NCBI RefSeq assembly: GCF_030440515.1
Contig: NZ_CP076543.1
Span: 3,224,001-3,288,000 of the forward strand
Direction: 5' to 3'
DNA from: Streptomyces xanthophaeus
GTDB taxonomy: Bacteria; Actinomycetota; Actinomycetes; Streptomycetales; Streptomycetaceae
DNA length: 64,000 bases
The notes under the pieces are model-generated. The model was given only the letters and a program-made list of their open reading frames with translations, did not search any database and had not been told where the DNA came from. The first letter of the stretch is position 1. Every line of letters begins with the position of its first letter. Position numbers and translations under genes: made by a program. Shown here piece after piece: positions 35,291 through 44,209 of the stretch.

Positions 35291-36949
35291 GTGCAGGAAC
35301 AGGCACAGTCACAGGACGACCTGATCATCCGGGCGCAGGCCTGGCTGGCCGAGGACCCGGACCCGGAGACGGCCGCGGAACTGGCCGCGCTCATCGAGGC
35401 CGGCGACACCGCGGAGCTCGCGGACCGTTTCTCGGGCACCCTGCAGTTCGGCACCGCCGGACTGCGCGGTGAGATCGGGGCCGGCCCGATGCGGATGAAC
35501 CGCGGTGTGGTCATCCGGGCCGCGGCGGGCCTCGCGGCCTACCTGAAGGCCCAGGGCCACGACGGCGGCCTGGTCGTCGTCGGCTACGACGCCCGCTACA
35601 AGTCGGCGGACTTCGCCCGCGACACGGCGGCCGTCATGACCGGCGCCGGGCTGCGCGCGGCCCTCCTGCCCCGCCCCCTGCCGACGCCCGTCCTCGCGTA
35701 CGCGATAAGGCACCTCGGCGCCGTCGCCGGCGTCGAGGTGACCGCGAGCCACAACCCGCCCCGGGACAACGGCTACAAGGTCTACCTCGGCGACGGCTCG
35801 CAGATCGTCTCCCCGGCCGACAGCGAGATCGCGGCGCAGATCGCGGCGGTCGAGAAGCTGGCCGACGTACCGCGCCCCGAGGCGGGCTGGCAGGAACTCG
35901 GCGACGAGGTCCTGGAGGCCTACCTGGCGCGCACGGACGCCGTCCTGACCCCCGGCTCCCCCCGGGGCGTGCGGACCGTCTACACGGCCATGCACGGCGT
36001 CGGCAAGGACGTCGTCATGGCGGCCTTCGCCCGGCACGGCTTCCCGGAGCCGGTGCTCGTCGCGGAGCAGGCCGAGCCCGACCCGGCCTTCCCGACCGTG
36101 GCGTTCCCGAACCCGGAGGAGCCGGGCGCGATGGACCTGGCCTTCGCGAAGGCCGCCGAGGTCCAGCCGGACATCGTGATCGCCAACGACCCGGACGCGG
36201 ACCGCTGTGCCGTGGCCGTGCCCACCGTGGACGGCTGGCGGATGCTGCGCGGCGACGAGGTCGGCGCGCTGCTGGCGGCCCACCTGGTGCACAAGGGGGC
36301 CCGCGGCGTCTTCGCCGAGTCCATCGTCTCCTCCAGCCTCCTGGGCCGGATCGCGGAGGCGGCGGGCGTCGGCTACGAGGAGACCCTCACCGGCTTCAAG
36401 TGGATCGCCCGTGTCGAGGGCCTGCGCTACGGCTACGAGGAGGCGCTCGGCTACTGCGTGGACCCCGAGGGCGTCCGCGACAAGGACGGCGTCACCGCCG
36501 CCCTGCTGGTGGCGGAGCTGGCCTCGGTGCTCAAGGAGCAGGGCCGCACCCTGACCGACCTGCTGGACGACCTGGCGATGGCCCACGGCCTGCACGCCAC
36601 GGACCAGCTGTCGGTGCGCGTCTCGGACCTGTCGGTCATCGCCGACGCGATGGCGGCGCTGCGCGCGCAGCCGCCGGTGTCGCTGGCGGGTCTGCGGGTG
36701 GTCTCGGCGGAGGACCTGTCCAAGGGCACGGAGAGCCTCCCGCCCACGGACGGCCTGCGCTACTACCTGGACGGCGCGTACAAGGCCCGGGTCATCGCCC
36801 GCCCGTCGGGTACCGAGCCCAAGCTCAAGTGCTACCTGGAGGTCGTGGTCCCGGTGGCCGAGGCCTCCGACCTGGCGGCGGCCCGCGTCCGCGGCCAGGA
36901 GGTCCTGGACGCGATCAAGAAGGACCTCTCGGTGGCCATGGGCATCTAG
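35291..36949 (+). CDS. pmmB: Phosphohexomutase (phosphomannomutase/phosphopentomutase type)
   Basis: 552 residues, alpha-D-phosphohexomutase superfamily. Phosphoserine is Ser153 in TASHNP; the metal loop is NDPDADRCAV; the sugar loop is GYEEALGYC; the phosphate-binding loop is RPSGTEPKLK. Annotated family members are phosphomannomutases or phosphoglucomutases, but being in one operon with PNP suggests conversion of (deoxy)ribose-1-P to the 5-phosphate. GTG start with AAGGCGGA upstream. Length matches the mycobacterial PmmB type. Confidence 0.9.
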   Translation: MQEQAQSQDDLIIRAQAWLAEDPDPETAAELAALIEAGDTAELADRFSGTLQFGTAGLRGEIGAGPMRMNRGVVIRAAAGLAAYLKAQGHDGGLVVVGYDARYKSADFARDTAAVMTGAGLRAALLPRPLPTPVLAYAIRHLGAVAGVEVTASHNPPRDNGYKVYLGDGSQIVSPADSEIAAQIAAVEKLADVPRPEAGWQELGDEVLEAYLARTDAVLTPGSPRGVRTVYTAMHGVGKDVVMAAFARHGFPEPVLVAEQAEPDPAFPTVAFPNPEEPGAMDLAFAKAAEVQPDIVIANDPDADRCAVAVPTVDGWRMLRGDEVGALLAAHLVHKGARGVFAESIVSSSLLGRIAEAAGVGYEETLTGFKWIARVEGLRYGYEEALGYCVDPEGVRDKDGVTAALLVAELASVLKEQGRTLTDLLDDLAMAHGLHATDQLSVRVSDLSVIADAMAALRAQPPVSLAGLRVVSAEDLSKGTESLPPTDGLRYYLDGAYKARVIARPSGTEPKLKCYLEVVVPVAEASDLAAARVRGQEVLDAIKKDLSVAMGI

Positions 36950-37058
36950 CCCTTCCCGCGCCGCTCGCGCGCCTCGGCCCAGGGGGCCTCACCGGCTTCG
37001 CGCCGCTGCGCCGGACTCCGTCCGCCGGGCACGAAGCCGGGGCTTCGGCCCCCTGCCC

Positions 37059-37092
37059 GGCCCGGTCCCGCCCCGTCCGGCGGGACCGGGCC
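37059..37092. terminator. Terminator after punA-pmmB
   Basis: A perfect 14-bp stem GGCCCGGTCCCGCC with a 6-base loop. It lies between the convergent pmmB and the AfsQ-operon lipoprotein gene. Confidence 0.8.
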
Positions 37093-37179
37093 ATCAACTC
37101 CTCTCGGCCCCTTGAGCTCCGGCTCGGGGGGCCGGTTGCGTGTGCGGCGCGTGGACGCGTGGAGAAGGAGTGCGGCGCG

Positions 37180-37818
37180 TCAGGAAGGCGTGGGGGTCGG
37201 GCGGACCAGTTCGCCCAGCGTCGGCACCGACTCCGGCCGCGAGCGGACCGCCTCCGTGCATTCCCACGTCCGCGGCGGATCGGCGTCCGGCCCGCCCAGG
37301 GTCACGGGGCCCGGGGTCGCCTTCAGGGCCTCGCTGCCCGCGAGCGTGCACACGATCTGCGAGAGCGCCACCGGCGGCAGGTCCTCCGGCTTGCGGCTGA
37401 GCCGCACCGTGCCCGCCGGGTCGCCCGCCCTCGGTGCTCCCGCCGACAGCCCGACCGGGACCTCGCTCGTGAAGCCGGCGTCCCGCTCCTCCGTGGACGG
37501 CGTCCGCTCCAGCGCTTCCAGCAGCGCCTGCGCGACCATCGCCAGGGGGTCCCGTACGGGCATCTTCTCGGGAACCGGAACCACTCGCTCCACGCCCACC
37601 AGCTGAGATCCGCAGACCAGTTCCACCGTGGCCCGGAAGCCCTGCACCCCGCTCGGCTGCTCCTGCGTGTCGCAGGACACCCGGGACGGTGCCGGGCCCA
37701 CGTCCACCGGTACGGTCGTCGCCCGGATCCCGCAGGCCGACGTCGCGAGCAGCAGGGCCCCCACGAACGGGGCCAGCACCGCCGGTAGCACCGGCAGAGC
37801 CCTACGCATCCTCGTCAC
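37180..37818 (-). CDS. Lipoprotein in the afsQ operon
   Basis: 212 residues from GTG 37818 (ATG 37809 also possible), overlapping the end of afsQ2 by 17 bp. A signal peptide ends in a lipobox-like TSAC-G, so it is probably an outer-face lipoprotein. The mature part has paired cysteines (SCDTQEQ, VCGSQL, VCTLAGS, WECTEAV). A lipoprotein is kept next to afsQ2 in S. coelicolor as well; a role as signal modulator of AfsQ2, like LpqB for MtrB, is possible but not shown. Confidence 0.8.
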   Translation of the reverse strand: MTRMRRALPVLPAVLAPFVGALLLATSACGIRATTVPVDVGPAPSRVSCDTQEQPSGVQGFRATVELVCGSQLVGVERVVPVPEKMPVRDPLAMVAQALLEALERTPSTEERDAGFTSEVPVGLSAGAPRAGDPAGTVRLSRKPEDLPPVALSQIVCTLAGSEALKATPGPVTLGGPDADPPRTWECTEAVRSRPESVPTLGELVRPTPTPS

Positions 37819-39289
37819 CCGCGATCACCCTTCCCACGTCCACCGGCAGCCGCAGCGTGAACAGCGCCCCGCCGCCCGCCACGTTGGCCGCCGTGATGTC
37901 GCCGCCGTGGATGTGCGCGTTCTCCATGGCGATCGACAGGCCGAGACCGCTGCCGTCCGACTTCGGCCGCGACGCGCTCGCCTTGTAGAACCGGTCGAAG
38001 ACGTGCGGCAGGACCTCCTCGGGGATGCCCGGGCCGTTGTCCTGGACCGCGATCACCAGCCACTCCCCCTCCACCGTCACCGACACCCGTACCGGCGAGC
38101 CGCCGTGCTTGAGCGCGTTGCCGATCAGGTTGGCGAGGATGACGTCGAGGCGGCGCGGGTCGAGGCGGGCCACGATGCCCCGCTCGGCGTCGAGTTCGAC
38201 GGCGTCGAGCCAGGCCCGGGCGTCGATGCAGGCCGTGACCTGGTCGGCGACGTTCACGTCGTCCAGCACCAGCTTGGCCGTACCCGCGTCGAAGCGGGTG
38301 ACCTCCATCAGGTTCTCCACCAGGTCGTTGAGGCGGCGCGTCTCGCTGACGACGAGCGCCACGGCCGGTGCGATCATCGGATCGAGGTCGTCGACCTCCT
38401 CCTCCAACACCTCGGCGACCGCCGTCAGCGCGGTCAGCGGCGTCCGCAGCTCGTGGGACATGTCCGCGACGAAGCGCCGGCTCGACTCCTCCCGCGCGCT
38501 CATGTCGGCGACCTTCTTCTCCAGCGCCTCGGCCGTCTTGTTGAAGGTGTGGGACAGGTCGGCGAGTTCGTCCGTGCCCGACACGTCGAGGCGGTGGTCG
38601 AGCTCGCCCTCGCCGAGCCGCCGCGCCGCGTCCCCGAGCCGCTGTACGGGCTTGAGCACGGTACGGGCCGCGGCCTGCGCCAGCAGGGCGGAGCCGAGCA
38701 GCGCGAGACCGGTGGCGATGGTCAGCGACCAGCCGAGCGCGTTCAGGTCGTCCCGCTCCTGCGCGAGGGACTTGGACATGTAGCCGGTGAGCCCGCCGCC
38801 CACGATCCGCGTCCCGCCGACGAGGTAGGGATTGCCGTGCGGCTTCGTCCGCTGCCAGTACACGTGGTACTCGGAGTCGTTCGCGGCGGTGGTCTTCTGC
38901 CGGTCGTTCACCGCGTTCTGCAGGGACTTCGGTACGTTGGCCAGCCCGAAGGAGTCGGGCCCCGCCGCGCCGAAGATCTGCCGGTTGTCCTTGCCCACCT
39001 GCACCAGCAGGACGCTGTATCCGGGGCTGCTGCCCGCCATCAGTTCGGCGGTGCGCTGCAGTTCCTCGGCGGTGGGATCGGCGGGCAGCGCGGCGGCCCG
39101 GTTCTGCATCTCCTGCCGGAAGTCGCCGAGGGCCGCGTCCTGGACGCGGGTGAGGACGGCCTCGCGGTTGAGCCAGTAGGCGATCCCGGAGGCCGAGACC
39201 GCAGCCGTGAGCGCGACCAGGCAGAACACCATGAGGAGCCGCAGCCGCAGGCTGGTCCAGCGCCGGCCCGCGAGCAACGCGCGGATCAC
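37802..39289 (-). CDS. afsQ2: Sensor histidine kinase AfsQ2
   Basis: 495 residues. TM1 (about 17-39), an extracytoplasmic sensor (about 40-185), TM2 (about 186-206), HAMP (about 207-260), then HisKA with His279 in DMSHELRTPLTAL and an HATPase domain (NLIGNALKHG, DNGPGIP, GSGLGLSIA). It senses an extracellular or envelope signal and phosphorylates AfsQ1. The GTG start overlaps the afsQ1 stop by 4 bases, so the pair is translationally coupled. Confidence 0.95.
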   Translation of the reverse strand: MIRALLAGRRWTSLRLRLLMVFCLVALTAAVSASGIAYWLNREAVLTRVQDAALGDFRQEMQNRAAALPADPTAEELQRTAELMAGSSPGYSVLLVQVGKDNRQIFGAAGPDSFGLANVPKSLQNAVNDRQKTTAANDSEYHVYWQRTKPHGNPYLVGGTRIVGGGLTGYMSKSLAQERDDLNALGWSLTIATGLALLGSALLAQAAARTVLKPVQRLGDAARRLGEGELDHRLDVSGTDELADLSHTFNKTAEALEKKVADMSAREESSRRFVADMSHELRTPLTALTAVAEVLEEEVDDLDPMIAPAVALVVSETRRLNDLVENLMEVTRFDAGTAKLVLDDVNVADQVTACIDARAWLDAVELDAERGIVARLDPRRLDVILANLIGNALKHGGSPVRVSVTVEGEWLVIAVQDNGPGIPEEVLPHVFDRFYKASASRPKSDGSGLGLSIAMENAHIHGGDITAANVAGGGALFTLRLPVDVGRVIAGDEDA

Positions 39290-39963
39290 TGCGGTGAGTC
39301 CAGGCGGTAGCCGACGCCCCGGACGGTACGGATCAGGGTGGGCGAGGACGGCACGTCCTCGACCTTGGCGCGCAGCCGCTGCACGCAGGCGTCCACGAGG
39401 CGCGAGTCACCGAGGTAGTCGTGCTCCCAGACCAGCCGCAGCAGCTGCTGGCGGGAGAGCGCCTGCCCGGGCCGGCGGCTCAGTTCGAGCAGCAGCCGCA
39501 GCTCGGTCGGCGTGAGCTGCAGGTCCTCCCCGTTCTTCGTCACGGTCATGGCGGCCCGGTCGATGACCAGGGAGCCGAAGCTCGCCGAGTCGCTCGACTC
39601 GCGCTCGCCGCGGCGCAGTACGGCCCGGATCCGGGCGTCGAGGACCCGGCCCTGGACGGGCTTGACCACGTAGTCGTCGGCTCCGGACTCCAGGCCGACG
39701 ACCACGTCGATGTCATCGCTGCGCGCGGTGAGCAGGATGATCGGCAGCTGGTCGGTGCGGCGGATCCGCCGGCACACCTCGAAGCCGTCGATCCCGGGCA
39801 GCATCACGTCCAGCACGATCAGATCCGGCCGCTGCTCGCGCAGCAGTTTCAGGCCGTCCTCGCCCGTCGCCGCGGTGGCCACACGGTGGCCCTGGCGAGA
39901 CAGGGAGAGTTCGAGGGCCGTGCGGATGGCGTCGTCGTCCTCGATCAGCAACAGGAAAGGCAC
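39286..39963 (-). CDS. afsQ1: Response regulator AfsQ1
   Basis: 225 residues, OmpR/PhoB type. The receiver has the acidic pocket EDD (8-10), phospho-acceptor Asp52 (LIVLDVMLPG) and Lys in VVKPVQG; the winged helix ends RTVRGVGYRLDS. In S. coelicolor AfsQ1 controls antibiotic production and nitrogen/carbon responses and activates sigQ. GTG 39963 gives the known length; an ATG at 39981 is in frame. Confidence 0.96.
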   Translation of the reverse strand: MPFLLLIEDDDAIRTALELSLSRQGHRVATAATGEDGLKLLREQRPDLIVLDVMLPGIDGFEVCRRIRRTDQLPIILLTARSDDIDVVVGLESGADDYVVKPVQGRVLDARIRAVLRRGERESSDSASFGSLVIDRAAMTVTKNGEDLQLTPTELRLLLELSRRPGQALSRQQLLRLVWEHDYLGDSRLVDACVQRLRAKVEDVPSSPTLIRTVRGVGYRLDSPQ

Positions 39964-40043
39964 GGGCTCATTCTGTCCCATCGGTAGTCGGGAGTTCGAC
40001 CGTCGCGCGACGTGATCCTGTCGCGGTCCTGTCAGAAGTCGCT

Positions 40044-40059
40044 GTGACACGGCTGTGAC
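40044..40059. promoter_or_regulatory. AfsQ1-binding box between afsQ1 and sigQ
   Basis: GTGAC-ACGGCT-GTGAC, an exact match to the published AfsQ1 consensus of two GTnAC half-sites separated by 6 bases (from memory). It lies 92 bp before sigQ and 80 bp before afsQ1, so it can serve both. Confidence 0.85.
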
Positions 40060-40151
40060 AGTCGACGGACACCCCGGTTAAGTCGGCGGGGCAATCTTCT
40101 ATCAACGCACAACGGACCGAAGCAGACACACTCCACGACGGGGGGCGCGAG

Positions 40152-40850
40152 ATGAACACGCTGCACAGCACCACGACCAGCGCGGTTGTCACGCGGCTGC
40201 ACGATGTGAACCGCCGGGCGGGTGTCCGTACGGTGGCGGTCGCCCGTCCCCGGCCGGCCCACGTCGTAGCCATTGACGCAAACCAGTACCAGGCGGTTCC
40301 CGCCGCCGAGCAGACTCCTTCCTCCACCTCGGAGGCGGAGTTCACGGCGTACGTCCAGGAGCGGCGTGCCGCCCTGTACGCGACGGCCTTCCACCTCACC
40401 GGCGACCGGTACGAGGCCGAGGACCTGCTGCAGAGCGCGCTGTTCTCCACGTACCGCGCCTGGGACCGGATCAGCGACAAGGCGGCCGTCGGCGGCTACC
40501 TGCGCCGCACCATGACGAACCTGCACATCAGCGCGTGGCGTCGGCGGAAGCTGAACGAGTACCCGACGGAGGAGCTGCCGGAGACGGCCTCCGACACGGA
40601 CGCGATGCGCGGTACGGAGCTGCGCGCGGTGCTGTGGCAGGCGCTGACCCGTATCCCGGAGCCGCAGCGCACGATGCTGGTGCTCCGTTACTACGAGGGC
40701 CGCACGGACCCGGAGATCGCGGAGATCCTCGGCATCAGCGTCGGCACGGTGAAGTCGAGCATCTGGCGCTCGCTGCGCCGCCTGCGGGAGGACGAGGCGC
40801 TCAGCTTCGGCCGTGACGAGGCGGAGTCCTTCGGGGAGCTCGTCGCGTAA
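40152..40850 (+). CDS. sigQ: ECF sigma factor SigQ
   Basis: 232 residues, SigE-like ECF sigma. An N-terminal extension (about 1-60) precedes region 2 (TAYVQERRAALYATAFHLTGDRY... with EAEDLLQSALFSTYRAW) and region 4 (PQRTMLVLRYYEGRTDPEIAEIL, then SVGTVKSSIWRSLRRLR). It is divergent from afsQ1; in S. coelicolor sigQ is a direct AfsQ1 target and antagonises antibiotic production. The AfsQ1 box upstream supports the same wiring here. Confidence 0.95.
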   Translation: MNTLHSTTTSAVVTRLHDVNRRAGVRTVAVARPRPAHVVAIDANQYQAVPAAEQTPSSTSEAEFTAYVQERRAALYATAFHLTGDRYEAEDLLQSALFSTYRAWDRISDKAAVGGYLRRTMTNLHISAWRRRKLNEYPTEELPETASDTDAMRGTELRAVLWQALTRIPEPQRTMLVLRYYEGRTDPEIAEILGISVGTVKSSIWRSLRRLREDEALSFGRDEAESFGELVA

Positions 40851-40919
40851 CGCGGCACACACAGAAGCCATCGGGCCAGGGGGCCCGTCCTACGGGGGTG
40901 GGGCGGGGGCCGCGGGGGG

Positions 40920-40965
40920 AAAAGGCGGGATCGAGCGGACGGGGGTCCGCCTGATCCCGCCTTTT
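40920..40965. terminator. Bidirectional terminator between sigQ and the P60 gene
   Basis: AAAAGGCGGGATC pairs with GATCCCGCCTTTT; an inner stem GCGGAC-GGGG-GTCCGC lies between them. The A-run and T-run give classical rho-independent signals in both directions. Confidence 0.93.
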
Positions 40966-41005
40966 CATATGTCCGGTGCGTCCGCGGGCCGCGCGGACGG
41001 GCGGG

Positions 41006-42076
41006 TCACAGGCGTTTGGCGCTGCGCAGGGCGGCGGCGTAGTAGCCGTTGCCGTCGAGCCGGGAGGCACCGCCCTTGTCGCCGATGGTGGGGCCGTTGG
41101 CCTCTTCCCGGCTCGATATGAAGATCTTGTGCCCCTCGGTGTCGTTGCCGAGGTACATGCCGGTGTGGTCCAGCCGGTCGCCGGTGCGTGCGTCGAGCTT
41201 GAAGAACACCAGGTCGCCCGGCTGGAGGACGTCGACGGAGGCCGGCCGGTCCTGCGGGCCGACGCCCTTGAGGGCCAGGATGTCCACGCCGGCCTTCGAG
41301 CGGGCCATTCCGTTGGCGGTGCGCGGGAGTCCGTTGCCGCCGGTGTCGGAGGCCATCAGGGGGAAGCGGCCGCGGTAGCCGAAGACCGTGCGGATGAAGC
41401 CGGAGCAGTCCAGGGCCCGGTGCTTGGCCTTCTCCGGCTGTTCCGTGGTGCCGTTGCGGAAGGTGTAGGGGATGCCGAGGTAGTCGTAGAAGTCCGACTG
41501 CTCCAGGCGGAGGTCGTTGCCCTCGGAGCCCTTCGGGTTGAGCGGTCCGAAGGCCGCGTCGCCCGCGTACTGGACGCCGGCCGCGTCCTTCTTGACCGGT
41601 GCCTGGTCCCCGTACTGGAAGGCGATGGCGAAGAGGTCGTCCTCCTCGCTCCCGTAGTACTTCTTGAACCAGTCCTGGAACCACTGCTCGCGCTCCGCGC
41701 CGCTGCGCCAGCTCTCGGGGAGCAGGCGGACCCAGTTGTCGGTGACGACGCGGGTCTTGGTGGTGGCCGGCTCGGTGAAGGTACGGCTCTTGCCGGTGAG
41801 CGACGCGGTGCGCGCTCCGTCCGTGAAGGTGGCGAGGACGGCACCGTCCGCGCCGCGCAGGACCGAGCGCTCCGGGTTCTTAAGCCGCTCCCACTTCTGG
41901 GCGCCCTCCTGGGCGCCGGCCTTCTGCACCTGGTCGGTGACGCGCAGCACCTCGGGGGCCTTGGCCTGCTCCTCCTTGCGCAGCTCGTAGGTGAAGTACG
42001 CGCTGCCGGCCAGCAGGATCCCCACGACGGCGGCGTGCAGGACGGGTCGGGTGCGGCGGGCGGGCTTGGCGGTCAT
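41006..42076 (-). CDS. Membrane-anchored NlpC/P60 hydrolase of the pgs operon
   Basis: 356 residues. One N-terminal TM helix (about 13-31) anchors an outer domain (about 40-190) and an NlpC/P60 cysteine peptidase domain with Cys224 in ALDCSGF and His304 in RLDHTGMYLG. These enzymes cut gamma-D-glutamyl bonds in peptidoglycan; a gamma-glutamyl hydrolase next to pgsB/pgsC could release, trim or attach poly-gamma-glutamate. It is the last gene of the operon, 52 bp after pgsC. Confidence 0.88.
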   Translation of the reverse strand: MTAKPARRTRPVLHAAVVGILLAGSAYFTYELRKEEQAKAPEVLRVTDQVQKAGAQEGAQKWERLKNPERSVLRGADGAVLATFTDGARTASLTGKSRTFTEPATTKTRVVTDNWVRLLPESWRSGAEREQWFQDWFKKYYGSEEDDLFAIAFQYGDQAPVKKDAAGVQYAGDAAFGPLNPKGSEGNDLRLEQSDFYDYLGIPYTFRNGTTEQPEKAKHRALDCSGFIRTVFGYRGRFPLMASDTGGNGLPRTANGMARSKAGVDILALKGVGPQDRPASVDVLQPGDLVFFKLDARTGDRLDHTGMYLGNDTEGHKIFISSREEANGPTIGDKGGASRLDGNGYYAAALRSAKRL

Positions 42077-42128
42077 CGGTGCGCTCCGGGCGGTGCGGGT
42101 GGTCGGGCCGGCGTCGGTCGGGCGTGGG

Positions 42129-42611
42129 TCAGGCGTGCGGCATGAAGCCGAGGAGGATGCCCGAGGTCAGGACGACGTACGTCATGAGGGTCGCGGAGCC
42201 GGTGGCGAGCAGGGTGGCGCCCTTGGGCTGGCGGACGAGCTGATAGGCGATCAGTCCGGGGACGATGAAGCCGAGGGTCTGGTTCGCGTACAGCAGGGGG
42301 AACTTCATCTGGAGCACGATCACCACCGTGGCCTGGAGGAGCACGCCGATGAGGACGACGGCGGCGAACAGGCGCTTGCCGTAGAGGATGACGAACTTCT
42401 GGGTGACGAGGGTGAGCGCGTACGTCAGGGCGGTGATGCCGACGACGAGCGCGGCGCGCTGCAGGTCCTCGATGAGGGTGAGCGCGAGCCAGCCGGGGGT
42501 GATCATGCCACCGGGCGAGAGGTTCGTCGTCAGGTAGCAGAGCAGGGAGAACAGCAGGCCCAGCGCGATGCCGATCGCGGCGATCTCGGGGGTGAGGACT
42601 GCGGGGATCAA
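42129..42611 (-). CDS. pgsC: PgsC/CapC, poly-gamma-glutamate synthesis membrane subunit (TTG start)
   Basis: 160 residues, about five TM helices (IAAIGIALGLLFSLLCYLTT, AALVVGITALTYALTLV, LFAAVVLIGVLLQATVVIVL, LLYANQTLGFIVPGLIAY, LMTYVVLTSGILLGF). The LGFIVPGLIAYQLVRQPKG segment is characteristic of CapC/PgsC. The start is TTG 42611, in a TTGA overlap with the pgsB stop and with CAGGAGACC upstream; no ATG or GTG gives the right N-terminus. PgsC partners PgsB in making and moving the polymer. Confidence 0.9.
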   Translation of the reverse strand: MIPAVLTPEIAAIGIALGLLFSLLCYLTTNLSPGGMITPGWLALTLIEDLQRAALVVGITALTYALTLVTQKFVILYGKRLFAAVVLIGVLLQATVVIVLQMKFPLLYANQTLGFIVPGLIAYQLVRQPKGATLLATGSATLMTYVVLTSGILLGFMPHA

Positions 42612-44203
42612 CGGGGGTCTCCTGGGCTCTGCCACTGCGGGTTCGGGTCGGGCTCGTACGGGTCGGGCTCGTACGGGTGGGGTGGCCAGGGCTGCCCGTG
42701 CGGGTGCGGATACGGGTGCGGCTGCTGCGGGTAGGGGCCCTGCCGCCACGGTCCGTCCGGCTGCTGCGGGTACGGGCCCTGCGCCTGGTACGGCGGCCGG
42801 CCCTGGGGGGCGGTGGGCTGCTGCGGCGGGTGGACGTACTGCCGCGGCACGGGAGGCCGGGCGAACCTGGCTTCCTGGGCGGCGGTGAGGTCGGCGTACG
42901 GGTCGAGGTGCGGAACGTAGCGCGGCTGGGCGGGGGCGGCCTGCCGGGGTACGGCGGGCTCGCGGTCCGGGGCCACCGCGCGGGGTTCCTCCCGGTCGGG
43001 CTCCTCCCGGTCGGGCTCGTCCTCGAAGCCGGGGAGTTCCGCCAGGTGTTCCAGGAGGATCTCGCCCTGGCCGTGGATGTTGCCGATGGCGACCAGCGAG
43101 GAGCTCTCGCCCAGGTGGCCGAGCAGCTCGTTCATGAACTCCTCGCCGTCGCGCTGGTCGCCGCCGAGGTCGACGGCGCGCCCGCGCCACTCGGCCGGGA
43201 TCGCGTCGATGGCGCTCTTGGCCGGGTGCCCGATCACGAAGACCTTGTCGGGCATCAGGTCCGGGACGATCGCGCCCATCTGGCCGTTGCGCTCGACGCG
43301 GTCAGGGCGGCAGTTGATCACGACGTTGAGGGGGCGGTCGACGGCGCCGAGGTCGAGGAGCTGGTTGATGTTCATCAGCGTCGACTCGGGGTCGTTCGCG
43401 GCGAAGACGTTGGCGAAGCGCACCCGCTTGCCGCCGGGGGCCACGTACCGCTCGACGGAGAGCACGCCGGGGTCCGGCGGGGCGTCGTACATCCCCTGGA
43501 GGGCGGTCTCGCGGTCGACGCCGAGGAGCTCGGCGACGGTGAGCGCGATGGCGACGTTCTCCTTGAACGTGAACCAGCTGAAGCCGCGCAGCTCGTCGTC
43601 GCTCACCGTGTCGGGGTCGGCGTAGACGAGCGTGCAGTTCCTCGCGTCGGCCTCCTCCTGGAGCACGTGGAAGCGCTCCTTCTCGGCGGTGACACAGATT
43701 CCGCCGTGCGGCATCGAGCGCGACAGGGAGCGCGCGATGTCGTCGAGGGTGGGGCCCATCTCGGCGACGTGGTCCTCGCGGACGTTGCACAGCACGCCGA
43801 TGGTCGACTGGATCAGCTTGGACTGGTTGATCTCCTGGAGTGCGGGCATGACCGCCATGCACTCCATGACCAGGGCGTGCGGCCGGTAGGCGGCGGCGCG
43901 CCGGACGATGCCGATCTGTTCGACGACGTTGGCGATGCCGAACTTCCGGTAGACGGGCTCCTCGGTGGCGTCCGGGTGGATGAAGCGGGCCGCGGTGCCG
44001 GTGGTCTTGGCGACCGTCACCAGCCCGCCGCCGCGCAGGGCCCCCGCGCACAGCCGGGTGATGGAGCTCTTGCCGCGGATGCCGTTGACCAGCACCCGGT
44101 TCGGTATGTGCGCGAGGTTGGCGTAGTGCCGGCGCTGCTCGACGACGCCCGCGACGAGCATGACCAGGCAGCACAGCAGCAGCACGCAGTAGAGGAAGAG
44201 CAC
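42608..44203 (-). CDS. pgsB: PgsB/CapB, poly-gamma-glutamate ligase with Pro-rich tail
   Basis: 531 residues, against about 390 for Bacillus PgsB. An N-terminal TM helix (about 2-21) leads to a Mur-ligase-like ATP domain with P-loop GIRGKSSITR (41-50), TTGTAARF, VMECMAVMPALQ and NCRPDRVERNGQM. The extra ~140 C-terminal residues (about 385-531) are rich in Pro, Gln, Tyr, Glu and Arg (PYPQQP, PYEPDP repeats) and look disordered. It activates glutamate with ATP and extends the gamma-amide chain. GTG start; 6 bp from the previous gene. Confidence 0.92.
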   Translation of the reverse strand: MLFLYCVLLLCCLVMLVAGVVEQRRHYANLAHIPNRVLVNGIRGKSSITRLCAGALRGGGLVTVAKTTGTAARFIHPDATEEPVYRKFGIANVVEQIGIVRRAAAYRPHALVMECMAVMPALQEINQSKLIQSTIGVLCNVREDHVAEMGPTLDDIARSLSRSMPHGGICVTAEKERFHVLQEEADARNCTLVYADPDTVSDDELRGFSWFTFKENVAIALTVAELLGVDRETALQGMYDAPPDPGVLSVERYVAPGGKRVRFANVFAANDPESTLMNINQLLDLGAVDRPLNVVINCRPDRVERNGQMGAIVPDLMPDKVFVIGHPAKSAIDAIPAEWRGRAVDLGGDQRDGEEFMNELLGHLGESSSLVAIGNIHGQGEILLEHLAELPGFEDEPDREEPDREEPRAVAPDREPAVPRQAAPAQPRYVPHLDPYADLTAAQEARFARPPVPRQYVHPPQQPTAPQGRPPYQAQGPYPQQPDGPWRQGPYPQQPHPYPHPHGQPWPPHPYEPDPYEPDPNPQWQSPGDPR

Positions 44204-44209
44204 GGTGGA

